DNA of 58,457 bases from Saprospiraceae bacterium UBA6168 (GCA_002435785.1 DIUC01000073.1:59335-117791), one strand, 5' to 3'; numbered from the stretch's first letter, positions 1 through 8,815 are shown. Numbers and translations: made by a program. The notes: a model not told the origin generated them from the sequence alone.

Positions 1-32
1 CTCGTACAGCGGTTCGAATCCGCTATCGACCT
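1..32 (+). tRNA. 3' end of a tRNA, probably tRNA-Cys
   Basis: Positions 8-24 form a perfect T arm: AGCGG, loop TTCGAAT, CCGCT. The next seven bases, ATCGACC, are the 3' strand of the acceptor stem, followed by T at 32 as discriminator base. The 5' part lies outside the window. The short variable region (CGTAC) and the U discriminator fit tRNA-Cys, but the anticodon is not visible, so the amino acid is a guess. No CCA is encoded. Confidence 0.7.
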
Positions 33-64
33 CGTTTTTAAGCTGGCTCAGCTCCAGCAATGAC

Positions 65-106
65 AAAAGCCCTTGGCTTCGGTAACGAGCCAAGGGCTTT
101 TCTTTT
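65..106. terminator. Bidirectional intrinsic terminator
   Basis: An inverted repeat with arms AAAAGCCCTTGGCT and AGCCAAGGGCTTTT (66-101) is followed by a T-rich tract on the plus strand and preceded by an A tract. It separates the tRNA (plus) from the oxidoreductase gene (minus) and can serve both. Confidence 0.85.
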
Positions 107-173
107 TAGCTTGGGAAGTAATCTTCTTTGAAGCTGTTTAATCCATTGAACCCCACCCAATAGGCATCAAACC

Positions 174-1535
174 TCACCCATGCGCTTCCAACCCCAGCAA
201 CTGCTCCAGCCGTACCGGCCGCTTGGCATCGGCCCAAGCCTTGTAATCGCCGCCGTATCCAACCGCATCTTGCAGTGACTTTACCTTTTCAAAAATAAGT
301 TGCCGCTGTTCATCGGTCGGCGGCTTCATCTTCGCAATCCGTTCGGAGAGCGCCGCCACATTGGCCGACACGGTGTCCTCCTTCTCCCGAAACTGGTCAC
401 TCACAGCCCCATCCGGGTTGGTCAGATAACCTTCTGCAATGGCCCCGGTGATGCTCTTGCCATGTTCCACGCTCTCCTTGATGTTACCTCGCCCCGTCAC
501 GGCATTGCCGACGGCAAACACATTTTCAAAGCCCTTCAATCGGCAGCATTGCCCATCCACAACCTCGAACACATAGCCCTTCATCGGTACCCCAGGCAAC
601 TGCTCCGATACGCTCCCGATGGACGAAATCACGAGGGGGGCTAGGATGGGCTTGTCGGAACCAGGGATTTCTGTCGCTTTCCCGTTCTCCACCGAGGTTT
701 CCCGCAGCACCAGCCCAGCCAAGCGGCCATCCTCCACGATTTTGTCAACAGGCACGTGGCAAGGCAGCACATTGAATCCAAACTTGGCTTGGGCATTCAG
801 CAGCACTTTCTCCCGCACGGCCTCTGCCTTGGCGAGCTTCTCGGGTGTATCGGTGTCGCCTGGGAACAGCGGCATGTCCCTGACCCGGCGGCGATAGACG
901 AGGGTGCAGCCACGCAGCCCAAGGTCGGTGAGCGTGAGGCCATGCGCCTCCAGCACCTTGCCGATGCCCCGCTCCAACTCGAACATGTTGGTATGGATAC
1001 CCCGCCCTGCCAGGGCCGCTTGCACGGTTTCCATCATCAGCGCCTTGCAGATGTCAATGGAAGCGAGGCCGCCGCCGATGACGAGCGCCCCATCAGCCAG
1101 CACTTTTTGCCCGCCTTGGTAGCCCGGTTCATGGAAGTGGTTGTACCAGTGCATAAATGGATTTTGGTAGTAAAGTCCACTGCCCACATAGTCGTCAATG
1201 CCTTGTATGCCCAACGGTCGGTCACGCCAAGCGCCCGTGGCAAGGAAGACTGCCGAGAAGCCCCAATTTTTTGCAACATCTTGAAATTCAATGTTTTGCC
1301 CCAGCTTGGCCAGCGGCACGAAGGTCACGTGCGGGTCGGAGAGCTTGGCGTCAATATTAGCCTCCTCCTTGTCCCGGAGCTTGGCGTGCCATTTGGGCAG
1401 CCCGTCTTCTATTTTGCCGTATGGCAAGGCATTTTGCTCAAAAACCACGGAGCGTATGCCCCGTTGAGAAAGCTGGTGGGAAGCTTCCGCACCGGAAACG
1501 GCTCCTCCGAAAATGGCAACTACATGAGGGTTCAT
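174..1535 (-). CDS. FAD-dependent NAD(P)H oxidoreductase, FprA/glutamate-synthase-small-subunit-like
   Basis: The 453-residue cytoplasmic protein is a two-dinucleotide-binding flavoprotein. An N-terminal FAD-binding strand reads VAIFGGAVSGAEAS, a variant of GxGxxG in which the second glycine is replaced. The ATG motif 'FLATGAW' follows, then a second Rossmann motif VIGGGLASIDICKA for NAD(P)H. A C-terminal 'VFAVGNAVTGRGNIKES' segment matches the FAD-contacting GD/GN motif. The overall order resembles adrenodoxin/ferredoxin-NADP reductases and the small subunit of glutamate synthase. The electron acceptor cannot be told from sequence and no ferredoxin gene is adjacent. I chose the ATG at 1535 because the upstream in-frame ATG at 1571 adds 12 residues that do not belong to the fold. 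The gene is transcribed towards the terminator next to the tRNA. Confidence 0.8.
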   Translation of the reverse strand: MNPHVVAIFGGAVSGAEASHQLSQRGIRSVVFEQNALPYGKIEDGLPKWHAKLRDKEEANIDAKLSDPHVTFVPLAKLGQNIEFQDVAKNWGFSAVFLATGAWRDRPLGIQGIDDYVGSGLYYQNPFMHWYNHFHEPGYQGGQKVLADGALVIGGGLASIDICKALMMETVQAALAGRGIHTNMFELERGIGKVLEAHGLTLTDLGLRGCTLVYRRRVRDMPLFPGDTDTPEKLAKAEAVREKVLLNAQAKFGFNVLPCHVPVDKIVEDGRLAGLVLRETSVENGKATEIPGSDKPILAPLVISSIGSVSEQLPGVPMKGYVFEVVDGQCCRLKGFENVFAVGNAVTGRGNIKESVEHGKSITGAIAEGYLTNPDGAVSDQFREKEDTVSANVAALSERIAKMKPPTDEQRQLIFEKVKSLQDAVGYGGDYKAWADAKRPVRLEQLLGLEAHG

Positions 1536-1946
1536 GCGGCAATGTTTTGATGATTCTAAATTGGCAGCCACAAGTTATTAAAAGCAGATAATACCCGAAA
1601 TGATTTTGTCAAAATTTGCCGACAGGCCGCTTTTTGCCCCAAATAATACGCTAGCTCCGTGCAATCGCAAACTGATGATTTATACCAACTCGCTCTAAAA
1701 TCTTTCATGCCACGTCGGGCCTCCGACCTCAACGGCATCGAGCCCGACCAATGGATTGGGCTTGACGAGCAGGTACGCCATTGCTCACTTTCAAGTGCAG
1801 GTTGTAGGTGCCTCAACGGCAAAGAACCCATGCGAAATAGCGAAGAACAATTGGCGGGGAGGTGAACTTTTGTCGGATTTTGAAATTAACTTTTGATATA
1901 TCCCATTGGTTCTATCTTTGACCCGTCCATTCACTTAACCACTGTC
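1536..1946. other. Gene-poor stretch with a promoter at its right end
   Basis: About 410 bases lie between the divergent oxidoreductase and Nudix genes. A GTG-initiated frame of 68 codons (1659-1865, plus) is open but has no recognisable motif, and I do not call it. The only clear signal is the Nudix promoter at 1892-1920. Confidence 0.5.
1892..1920 (+). promoter_or_regulatory. Bacteroidota-type promoter of the Nudix gene
   Basis: TTTG at 1892-1895 and TATCTTTG at 1913-1920 match the -33 (TTTG/TTG) and -7 (TAnnTTTG) elements with 17 bases between. The predicted transcription start is about 20 bases before the ATG at 1947, which supports that start over the upstream in-frame ATG at 1893, which lies inside the promoter. 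Confidence 0.6.
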
Positions 1947-2369
1947 ATGACAGATACAAACCTTAAAGTTCGACTTATACTCTACAACAAAGGCAGCATC
2001 CTGCTTTTGCGGCAAAAAAAGAAGCTGGGCGGCAATTACACGTTGGTGGGGGGTACCATTGAGGTCACAGAGTACGCTCTTGAAGCGCTCATCAGGGAAG
2101 CTGAAGAAGAGGCGGGGCTTAAATTAAAGGCGGAAGACCTCCACCTCGTACACGTGCTCCACAAGCGCACCAACAGCAATGGCCACCGTATAACGCTCTA
2201 CTTCAAAGCCAGTACTTGGGAGGGAAAAATCATCACTGGGGAGCCAAACAAGTTCAAGGGTGTTGCTTGGTTTTCATTGGAAAACTTGCCGTCCAACTTA
2301 TCCGAGACGGTTCGGCACGTGCTAAAGGAATACCGGGTAGGAAGGATGTACTCGGAGTTCAAAAATTAG
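1947..2369 (+). CDS. Nudix hydrolase
   Basis: A 140-residue single-domain Nudix protein. Residues 36-58 match the Nudix signature GX5EX7REUXEEXGU exactly, with G36, E42, R50-E51, E54-E55 and G57 in place, so Mg-dependent hydrolysis of a nucleoside diphosphate linked to another moiety is expected. The substrate cannot be inferred. The protein is of ordinary length for the family. The start at 1947 (MTDTNLKVRL) begins directly before the first beta strand. It ends in a shared terminator facing the convergent gene. Confidence 0.88.
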   Translation: MTDTNLKVRLILYNKGSILLLRQKKKLGGNYTLVGGTIEVTEYALEALIREAEEEAGLKLKAEDLHLVHVLHKRTNSNGHRITLYFKASTWEGKIITGEPNKFKGVAWFSLENLPSNLSETVRHVLKEYRVGRMYSEFKN

Positions 2370-2413
2370 CAGGACACACGTTTTTAATAGCTCAAAAGCT
2401 TTCTAATAGAAGC

Positions 2414-2453
2414 ATAAAAAAAGGCCGTCGGAGTGAACCGACAGCCTTTTTTT
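2414..2453. terminator. Bidirectional terminator between convergent genes
   Basis: A stem GGCCGTCGG / CCGACAGCC with one C-A mismatch is flanked by A7 on the left and T7 on the right. It lies between the Nudix gene and the convergent Cys-pair protein gene. Confidence 0.85.
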
Positions 2454-2472
2454 ATGCCTTGAAATCAACAGA

Positions 2473-2988
2473 TTAGTTGTTGACCTTGTCGTTGACCAAC
2501 TTCACCTGACCCTCGTTGGTAGTGTTAGAAGTGGTGGAAACTTTATCACCTTTCTTTGCGCAGCAAGCACCTTTGTCGGCACCTGCACAGCAAGCTTTCT
2601 TATCGCCAGCGGAGGAAACCTTGGTGGCAGCACCGCTCTTCGTGCAGGAAGCCTTGTCCGAAGGGGAGGCGTTGATGAACTTGCCAGCCTTTGTGCAATA
2701 CTCCAAGCTGGTCAAGGACACCTTGCCAGTCGTGGCGCAAACTTCCTTGCGGGCGTAAGAAACGTCGCCCGTGTTGGACACTTGCTTTACGATGCTTGCA
2801 TCACCAGCAGCAGCCTTTTCGGCATCGGCAGCGGTGGCACTGTCGGTATCGGCTGCGGCTGCGGCAGCAGAGGAAGTGCAAGATGTTTTCTCAGCGCCAG
2901 CTTTGGAGGCGCAACAAGCTTTTTTCTGGGCAGTGCCAACGAAGGCGAACAAGCCCATGAATGCGAACAGGAAAAATAATTTTTTCAT
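2473..2988 (-). CDS. Exported Ala/Lys/Cys-rich protein with Cys-Cys pairs
   Basis: A 171-residue protein I do not recognise. Residues 1-20 are a clear signal peptide (MKKLFFLFAFMGLFAFVGTA) with cleavage expected before QKK. The mature part is Ala- and Lys-rich, low in complexity, and carries 10 cysteines, six of them as adjacent pairs: KKACC near residue 25, KKACC near 133 and GACC near 142. An Ala/Asp/Glu run around residues 40-62 may be a flexible or helical spacer. Adjacent cysteine pairs in an exported protein suggest metal binding or redox function, but no known family motif is visible. The gene stands alone, with its own long upstream region. Confidence 0.7.
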   Translation of the reverse strand: MKKLFFLFAFMGLFAFVGTAQKKACCASKAGAEKTSCTSSAAAAAADTDSATAADAEKAAAGDASIVKQVSNTGDVSYARKEVCATTGKVSLTSLEYCTKAGKFINASPSDKASCTKSGAATKVSSAGDKKACCAGADKGACCAKKGDKVSTTSNTTNEGQVKLVNDKVNN

Positions 2989-3193
2989 TGTTGAATGTAT
3001 TTTACTGGATGAAATGATTGATTAAAAGTATTCTATGTCTGCAACGACCTTTAAATACAATGCCAAAAATAGCGGCAAATGCGTTATAAACCTATTTGGC
3101 ATTTGGCCTTTAGCAGAATTTTAACCTTTTGTTAAAGCCCCACGAAGCCATTCTAACGGGGCGAAAGTTACAAATTTTCCCCAAGGTTTTTTT

Positions 3194-3201
3194 TACCTTT
3201 G
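3194..3201 (+). promoter_or_regulatory. -7 promoter element of the lipoprotein gene
   Basis: TACCTTTG matches TAnnTTTG 55 bases before the ATG at 3257. No convincing -33 element is seen, so this rests on one box. Confidence 0.45.
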
Positions 3202-3256
3202 GCTCGAAAATTCTCGTAAAACTGCACACTTCCAACTCCCTACTCAATTTTATTGC

Positions 3257-3775
3257 ATGAAATACTTACTACCTGTGCTTGCCTTACTGATTCTGGCACT
3301 TTCGCCAGCCTGTAAAGTTTCAAAATACACCTCCGACAAGCTCCCCATCCGCCAAATCGTTTTCGGCGACGGCGGCGGCTTCGCTGGTATAGAAACCTCA
3401 TTTACCCTGCTGGAAAATGGGCAACTTTTCAAGCAAGTGGGCGTGGAAGGTGCGCTCGTTGAGCTAAAGGCTGTCAAGGCAAGGGAAGCCAAAATGCTCT
3501 TCGACAAGGTAAACTCGCTCCAACTGTTCAAGCTCGACATTCAAAAGCCGGGCAATATGTACTTCTTTCTGCGGCAAATCACCGATAACCTCGACAGCCG
3601 GGTGACGTGGGGCGCTGGCGACTACTTCCCCCCGCAAAGCCTCGTCAGCACTTACAAAGAACTCAAGGCACTTACCAAGGACCGGGAAGTCGCCAACACG
3701 AAGCATTCCGATAAGGCCAATGCCCCGGGCAAGGCCAACGATGTAAAACCCACCGACAACACCACCAAGTGGTAG
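3257..3775 (+). CDS. Predicted lipoprotein of unknown function
   Basis: A 172-residue protein with a hydrophobic N-terminus ending in LSPAC (Cys19), a loose Bacteroidota lipobox, so it is probably lipid-anchored. The core (about residues 30-140) has alternating strands and a 'GDGGGFAGIETSFTLLENGQ' region seen in small beta-rich Bacteroidota lipoproteins. The last 25 residues are Lys/Asn/Asp/Pro-rich and probably disordered. No catalytic motif is visible. The next gene, 105 bases on, encodes a secreted protease; whether they are co-transcribed is unclear. Confidence 0.75.
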   Translation: MKYLLPVLALLILALSPACKVSKYTSDKLPIRQIVFGDGGGFAGIETSFTLLENGQLFKQVGVEGALVELKAVKAREAKMLFDKVNSLQLFKLDIQKPGNMYFFLRQITDNLDSRVTWGAGDYFPPQSLVSTYKELKALTKDREVANTKHSDKANAPGKANDVKPTDNTTKW

Positions 3776-3879
3776 ATACGAGTAGCTGACAACATGAATT
3801 TGAAATAAGGTCGAAGTGCTGGTTCACCACAATTGGCTTCCACCCAATTTCCATTTCCTCATTCCCAAATTTTTTTCCA

Positions 3880-6800
3880 ATGAAGAAACTTCACCTGATT
3901 TTGCTGGCGCTAATCATCGCCGCCCCATCCTTTGGGCAAATGAAGTCCCGCCCAGAAAAACCAATCAACAGCACTCCCGTAAAGGTTGAGAACCTCGGCC
4001 CCGTGCTGTCCATCACGCCAGGTGTACCAGCAGCCCCCACACAGTTGTTTGGGCAGCAAAACTTCTGGCCCATCGCTACGCTGCCAAAGCCCGTGAGCGG
4101 CCAACTCTCCCTCCAAGCCCTCCAATCGCCGGAAACCGGAACGCCTTACCTCATCAGGGGCGAACTCGCCGCCGACCCAGCAAAGACAATTGGGCAACAA
4201 GTGCAAGACTACCTCGAAGCCGCCAAATCGGTGCTCCAGTTGGACAACCCCACGCAGGAATTTCGCATCGAAAAAACGGAAACGGACGACCTTGGCTATC
4301 GGCACATCCGTTTGCAACAGCAGTGGCAGGGCGTGCCGGTGCATGGCGCAGAAGCCATTTTGCACGAAAAAGATGGCATGTTCTACCTGTTCAATGGCCG
4401 GTTTTACCCATCGCCAAAGCTCGCCGATGTGACGCCGACCATCGAGCAGGCAACTGCCGAACTGCTCGCCCTCAACCACGTCGGCGGCATGGAAAAGGTG
4501 AGGCCACTGACACCCGACGACCTTTACTTGGTGAACACGACGCAGCAGTCAACCGCCATGCTCGTCATTTATTTCCCCAAAACAAATGAGCCGCACCTCG
4601 CTTGGCACGTGACGGTAGTGCCCAATATTGCCGCCCGGTATAGCTACTTCTTGGACGCAAAAACGGGCGACGTCCTCAGCTACCACTCTCAAATCTGCAA
4701 GATTGCCAGACATTTTCATGGAGTTCGGCAGTTCGACAGTGATCAGTTGGCTGTCAATGACAAGGAAGCAGCCACAGACTGCCAACTGGGAACTGGGAAC
4801 TGGGAACCACCGCTCGACGGCCCGGCCACCGCCAACGCCACCGATCTTTTGGGGCAAATCCGGCTCATCAATACCTATCAAGTAGGTAATTCCTACTTCT
4901 TGATTGACGCTTCGCAAACGATGTTCAATGGTGCGCAGACCACCTTCCCGAACAGCCCGGTCGGGGTCATCTGGTCCATTGATGCTCAGAACACTTCGCC
5001 AGAAAACAACAATTTCGGGGCGGTACACATTACCTCCAACAACAACAACTGGAACAACGCAAAGGCCGTGAGCGCCCACCACCATGCTGAGCGGGCCTAC
5101 GATTATTTCAAAGATACCTTTGGGCGAAACAGCATCAATGGGCTCGGCGGCAACGTCGTTTCGCTCATCAACGTGGTGGAAAGCGACAACAGCCAGATGG
5201 ACAATGCCTTCTGGAACGGCCAAGCCATGTTCTATGGCAATGGCAGCCAAGCCTTTACCGCCCCGCTCCAAAAGGCGCTCGACGTGTCGGGCCACGAGAT
5301 GTCGCACGGCGTGATTCAGGCCACTGCCAACCTGGAATACCTCAACGAGAGTGGCGCCCTCAACGAAAGCTTCGCCGACGTGTTCGGTGCGATGATTGAC
5401 CGGGATGATTGGAAAATGGGCGAGGACATCACGAACACCCAGTTCTTTCCCACTGGCGCACTTCGGGACCTGGAGAACCCGCACAACGGCGGCAGCAGCC
5501 TCAACGACAACGGCTGGCAGCCCGCCCACTATTCCGAGCGCTACACTGGCAGCGAGGACAACGGTGGCGTGCACATCAACAGCGGCATCGTGAACAAGGC
5601 GTTTGTCCTCTTCGCAAAGAATGCCAGCGTGGGCAAGGGGAAAGCCGAAAAAGTGTGGTACCGAGCGCTGACCCAGTACCTAACCAAATCCTCCAACTTC
5701 GTGGACTGCCGCATCGCCGTCGTACAAGCCGCTACCGACCTCCACGGTGCCACCTCCGCCGAAACGAACGCCGCCAAGGCTGCATTCGATGCCGTGGGAA
5801 TCGGGAACAGTGGAGGCTCTAACAACCAGACCGACATCCAGACCAACCCCGGAGAGGACTTCATCTTGATGACCGACGAAAACAGCGACCAGCTCTACGT
5901 TTTCAGGCCGAACGGCACTGCCGTTTTCAACCCGCTCACTTCCATCGCCCCGCTCAGCCGACCAAGCGTCACCGACAATGGCAGCCTGTTGGTCTATATT
6001 GACCAAACCAACAGGATGCGGGCAATTACCATCAACTGGAGCAACGGTACCTTCAACAACCAGGTCATCCAAGCAGACCCAATCTGGTACAACGTGGCCA
6101 TTTCAAAAGACGGCAACCGCCTCGCCGCACTAAGTACCGACAACGACAACAAAGTCTATATTTACGATTATGGGCTGGGCGGGAGCTTTGTACCCTTCGA
6201 CCTTTACAACCCCACCACCGCCCAAGGCGGCCCTGCCAGTGACAACGTCGTTTACGCCGACGTATTGGAGTGGGACTTCACGGGGCAATGGGTGATGTAC
6301 GATGCCCTGAGCAAGATAAATACCACCGGAACAGCCATCGAATACTGGGACATCGGCTTCATGTACGTCTGGGACGGCAGCAACTACGGCAACGGATATA
6401 TCGAAAAGCTGTTCAGCAGCTTGCCCCAAAATGTGAGCGTTGGCAACCCCACATTTTCCAAAAACTCCGACTACATCATCGCCTTTGACTATTTTGACGA
6501 ATTTGACGATGAATACTTCCTCCTCGGCGCCAATATCGAAACGGGCAATGTGGGCACCATTTACGAAGGCAGCGAACTGCACTGGCCCAGCTACTCCACC
6601 AACGACAGCCGCATCGTTTTCAACGGCAACCTGACTGACGGCACAGAGGTACTCGCCTTCCGCTCCCTGCAAAGCGACAAAATCAATCCCACAGGCAATG
6701 CCTCCCTTTTCGTGGAAGGTGGCCGCAAGGGCGTTTGGTTCGCCAACGGCAACCGGGTACTTGGAGCGAATGATTTGGTCGCCCAAAACAACATCCGCCT

Positions 6801-7035
6801 TTACCCGAACCCAGTTGGCGGGCAGTTGAACCTCGATTTTTCCACCAAAAAGAACGGTGACGTGCAGGTGCAGGTCTTCGACCTCATGGGCAGGTTGGTC
6901 TTGGGTGAAAAAATCAGTGCCGGGGCTGGCGAAAACCACAACCGCATCAAGACGGAAGGCTTGGTCAGCGGCCAATATTTTGTCCGCATCATCATGGCAG
7001 AGGGACAGGCAGCATTGAAGTTTGTGAAGGATTGA
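3880..7035 (+). CDS. M4 (thermolysin-family) metalloprotease with T9SS sorting domain
   Basis: A 1051-residue secreted zinc protease. The order is signal peptide (1-19), FTP/PepSY-type propeptide (about 90-270), M4 catalytic domain (about 290-650), a beta-propeller-like segment of WD40/TolB character (about 655-960), and a type A T9SS sorting domain (about 970-1051, beginning 'RLYPNPVGG'). Catalytic residues are all present: HEMSH at 472-476, third zinc ligand Glu496 in NESFAD, and proton donor His565 in DNGGVHINSG. The propeller after the catalytic domain is unusual for M4 enzymes and could bind substrate or cell surface. A short repeated stretch encoding 'LGTGNWE' near residue 307 belongs to a dispersed DNA repeat described in the findings. 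It is likely exported and processed by the PorU/PorV system encoded nearby. Confidence 0.92.
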   Translation: MKKLHLILLALIIAAPSFGQMKSRPEKPINSTPVKVENLGPVLSITPGVPAAPTQLFGQQNFWPIATLPKPVSGQLSLQALQSPETGTPYLIRGELAADPAKTIGQQVQDYLEAAKSVLQLDNPTQEFRIEKTETDDLGYRHIRLQQQWQGVPVHGAEAILHEKDGMFYLFNGRFYPSPKLADVTPTIEQATAELLALNHVGGMEKVRPLTPDDLYLVNTTQQSTAMLVIYFPKTNEPHLAWHVTVVPNIAARYSYFLDAKTGDVLSYHSQICKIARHFHGVRQFDSDQLAVNDKEAATDCQLGTGNWEPPLDGPATANATDLLGQIRLINTYQVGNSYFLIDASQTMFNGAQTTFPNSPVGVIWSIDAQNTSPENNNFGAVHITSNNNNWNNAKAVSAHHHAERAYDYFKDTFGRNSINGLGGNVVSLINVVESDNSQMDNAFWNGQAMFYGNGSQAFTAPLQKALDVSGHEMSHGVIQATANLEYLNESGALNESFADVFGAMIDRDDWKMGEDITNTQFFPTGALRDLENPHNGGSSLNDNGWQPAHYSERYTGSEDNGGVHINSGIVNKAFVLFAKNASVGKGKAEKVWYRALTQYLTKSSNFVDCRIAVVQAATDLHGATSAETNAAKAAFDAVGIGNSGGSNNQTDIQTNPGEDFILMTDENSDQLYVFRPNGTAVFNPLTSIAPLSRPSVTDNGSLLVYIDQTNRMRAITINWSNGTFNNQVIQADPIWYNVAISKDGNRLAALSTDNDNKVYIYDYGLGGSFVPFDLYNPTTAQGGPASDNVVYADVLEWDFTGQWVMYDALSKINTTGTAIEYWDIGFMYVWDGSNYGNGYIEKLFSSLPQNVSVGNPTFSKNSDYIIAFDYFDEFDDEYFLLGANIETGNVGTIYEGSELHWPSYSTNDSRIVFNGNLTDGTEVLAFRSLQSDKINPTGNASLFVEGGRKGVWFANGNRVLGANDLVAQNNIRLYPNPVGGQLNLDFSTKKNGDVQVQVFDLMGRLVLGEKISAGAGENHNRIKTEGLVSGQYFVRIIMAEGQAALKFVKD

Positions 7036-7090
7036 CGGACTTTTGATGGACGAATGGCGATTGAGGCCACCAATTGAACTTGCAAAGCCC

Positions 7091-7098
7091 TACTTTTG
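7091..7098 (+). promoter_or_regulatory. -7 promoter element of ybaB
   Basis: TACTTTTG matches TAnnTTTG and lies 44 bases before the ybaB ATG. A TTG at 7074-7076 is closer than the usual -33 spacing. Confidence 0.5.
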
Positions 7099-7142
7099 CC
7101 CAGATTCATCATACCTACATTCACCATTAATCAATAAAAGCC

Positions 7143-7454
7143 ATGTTCGGAGACCTACTTGGAAACGTACAACAGCAGCAGGAAGAAATGCGCAAGAAAT
7201 TGGCCACCATCAGCGTGACCGCCGATGCGGGCGATGGTGCCGTCAAAGTCACCGCCAGCGCCAACCGGGAAATCCTCGACATCAGCATTGACCGCTCGAA
7301 ATTGGACTGGGAGGACGTGGAGCAGGTGCAAGACCTCGTGCTGGCCGCCGTGAACAATGCCCTCGAAAAGGCGGTGGAAAAGGAGCAGGCCGAAACGCAA
7401 AAGCTCCTCTCGCAGATGATGCCACCGGGCATGGGCGGGCTTTTTGGGCAATAA
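7143..7454 (+). CDS. ybaB: YbaB/EbfC family nucleoid-associated protein
   Basis: A 103-residue protein, the usual length for YbaB/EbfC DNA-binding proteins. A Gln/Glu/Lys-rich helix (about 8-22) is followed by three strands ending in 'REILDISID' and a long C-terminal helix (about 57-90), the tweezer-like dimer fold of the family. The Met/Gly-rich tail 'PPGMGGLFG' is typical. In many bacteria ybaB sits by dnaX-recR; here it is alone between a protease gene and convergent porV. Its own -7 element and a palindromic terminator suggest a monocistronic unit. Confidence 0.92.
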   Translation: MFGDLLGNVQQQQEEMRKKLATISVTADAGDGAVKVTASANREILDISIDRSKLDWEDVEQVQDLVLAAVNNALEKAVEKEQAETQKLLSQMMPPGMGGLFGQ

Positions 7455-7486
7455 ACCCAGCAACAAGTTCACCCCAAATCCAATAA

Positions 7487-7528
7487 ATTGAAAGGGCTAC
7501 CCGCCAATTGGCGGGTAGCCCTTTCAAT
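7487..7528. terminator. Perfect 42-base palindromic bidirectional terminator
   Basis: The 21-base arms are exactly complementary (AATT at the centre), starting ATTGAAAGGGCTACC and ending with its complement. It sits between convergent ybaB and porV. Without a loop it could also extrude as a cruciform. Each arm has an A/T-rich outer end but no long T run. Confidence 0.8.
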
Positions 7529-7562
7529 ATTTCCGTCTTGCGGAATGGATTTGATGTTCGAC

Positions 7563-8783
7563 TTAATTGACCCCTTCAGCAGCACCGAAAGCACCAAAAT
7601 CGAAGAGCAGCGAGAAGCGCAGCGTGTTGTCAAGTGGGTTGCGTTGGTTGGTGGTAGGCACGAGGTAAGAGAAGTTCAGTCCGAAAATGTTGTACTTCAA
7701 GCCAAGGCCAACGGTGAAGAAGCGGCGGTCGCCCTTGGTGCGGTTTTCGGTGAAGTAACCGGCCCGTACAGCGAATTGCTTGTCATACCAGTACTCAAGG
7801 CCCACCGAGTAGCTAATTTCCTTCAACTCTTCATCTAAGCCGTTTGGCGCATCGCTGAAGGATGAGAAAATGCCCGAAATCGGGGACTTCTGCCGCCAGT
7901 CGGCGATGCCATCGCCATCGTCGTCGCAATCGAAGCAGCGGGTTGGCACCAGCAGCTTGTTCAAGTCTGCAGCAATGGTCAGGCTGTTGTATTCGTCAAA
8001 TTGGAAGCCCCAAGCGCCACCAAGGCCGAGATTGGTTGGAAGAAAATCCTTCTGCCCGTTGGCTGCATTGGTGTAGGTGATTTTCGAGCCGATGTTGGTC
8101 ACGGCGAGTCCGATGGTAAGGTCGCTTTTGCGGCCATTTACCTTCATGTCGGTATCGTATGTAAAGGAGAAGTCGGCTGCGCCAGCCTTCCCGGCTTCGA
8201 TTATTTGGCCATCCACCTGTTGGCCACTGGCCAAATTGGAGTAAATGAACTTGGCTCCCACTGCAGCCGTGAACTTCTCGGAAAGTCGGCGGGAGTAGGC
8301 CACTGTCGCTTCAAATTCGTTGGGGTTGCCAGTGCCGATTGGGCTGCCGTTTTCGTCGGTGAAGTTGATATCGCCGAGCGAGAAGTAGCGCAGGCCAGCA
8401 CCGATGGCTTGGTTGTCGTCCAATTTGTAGTAGCCCGTCAAGTAGGCCAAATAAACGTCGTTGAGGCCGAGCGAACGCAACCAAGGAGTGTAGGTGGCCG
8501 ATATGCCCAGGGGGCTTTCCGCCATCACGAGTTTGGACTGGTTGAAGTGCATGGCATTGGCATCGGCAGAAAGGCCAATGCCAGCATCGCCCATGGCACC
8601 CGAGCGGGCATCGGATACGATGCGCAGGAACGGCACAGCTGTAAGGATGGTGTTTGTGCAAAGGCCGCCGTCAGCGTTCACCCAAATGCCGTTGGTGTCT
8701 TTGAAGCATTGGGCGTTCAGGTCGTTCGAAAAGAACAAACTCGATAGGGCAAAAAGTGCAATTGTATAGCGTAAACCTTTCAT
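7563..8783 (-). CDS. porV: PorV (LptO), T9SS outer-membrane shuttle protein
   Basis: A 406-residue FadL-like outer-membrane beta-barrel. A signal peptide ends near NDLNA at residue 24; then follow the family's 'AVPFLRIVSDARSGAMGDAGIG' region (about 49-70) and 'NAMHFNQSK'. The C-terminus is a run of amphipathic strands. PorV binds T9SS cargo at the SprA translocon and delivers it to the PorU attachment complex. The position directly downstream of porU and opposite gldJ-murF matches the porV-porU-gldJ arrangement known in Flavobacterium. A -7 element lies in the 105-base gap after porU, so porV may be expressed separately. An Asp-rich 'DCDDDGDGIADW' stretch (about residue 290) could bind calcium. 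Confidence 0.93.
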   Translation of the reverse strand: MKGLRYTIALFALSSLFFSNDLNAQCFKDTNGIWVNADGGLCTNTILTAVPFLRIVSDARSGAMGDAGIGLSADANAMHFNQSKLVMAESPLGISATYTPWLRSLGLNDVYLAYLTGYYKLDDNQAIGAGLRYFSLGDINFTDENGSPIGTGNPNEFEATVAYSRRLSEKFTAAVGAKFIYSNLASGQQVDGQIIEAGKAGAADFSFTYDTDMKVNGRKSDLTIGLAVTNIGSKITYTNAANGQKDFLPTNLGLGGAWGFQFDEYNSLTIAADLNKLLVPTRCFDCDDDGDGIADWRQKSPISGIFSSFSDAPNGLDEELKEISYSVGLEYWYDKQFAVRAGYFTENRTKGDRRFFTVGLGLKYNIFGLNFSYLVPTTNQRNPLDNTLRFSLLFDFGAFGAAEGVN

Positions 8784-8815
8784 GAGATAAATTCAGTTTT
8801 TTTGAAAAAAGTTTG

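Noticed and set aside
1659..1865. GTG-initiated 68-codon frame before the Nudix gene
   Set aside because: No motif, no promoter before it, and it ends just before the Nudix promoter; composition gives no support.
8001..8747. Long plus-strand frame antisense to porV, and similar frames opposite porU and the protease genes
   Set aside because: They mirror real genes with clear domains and have no independent start signals or protein-like features.
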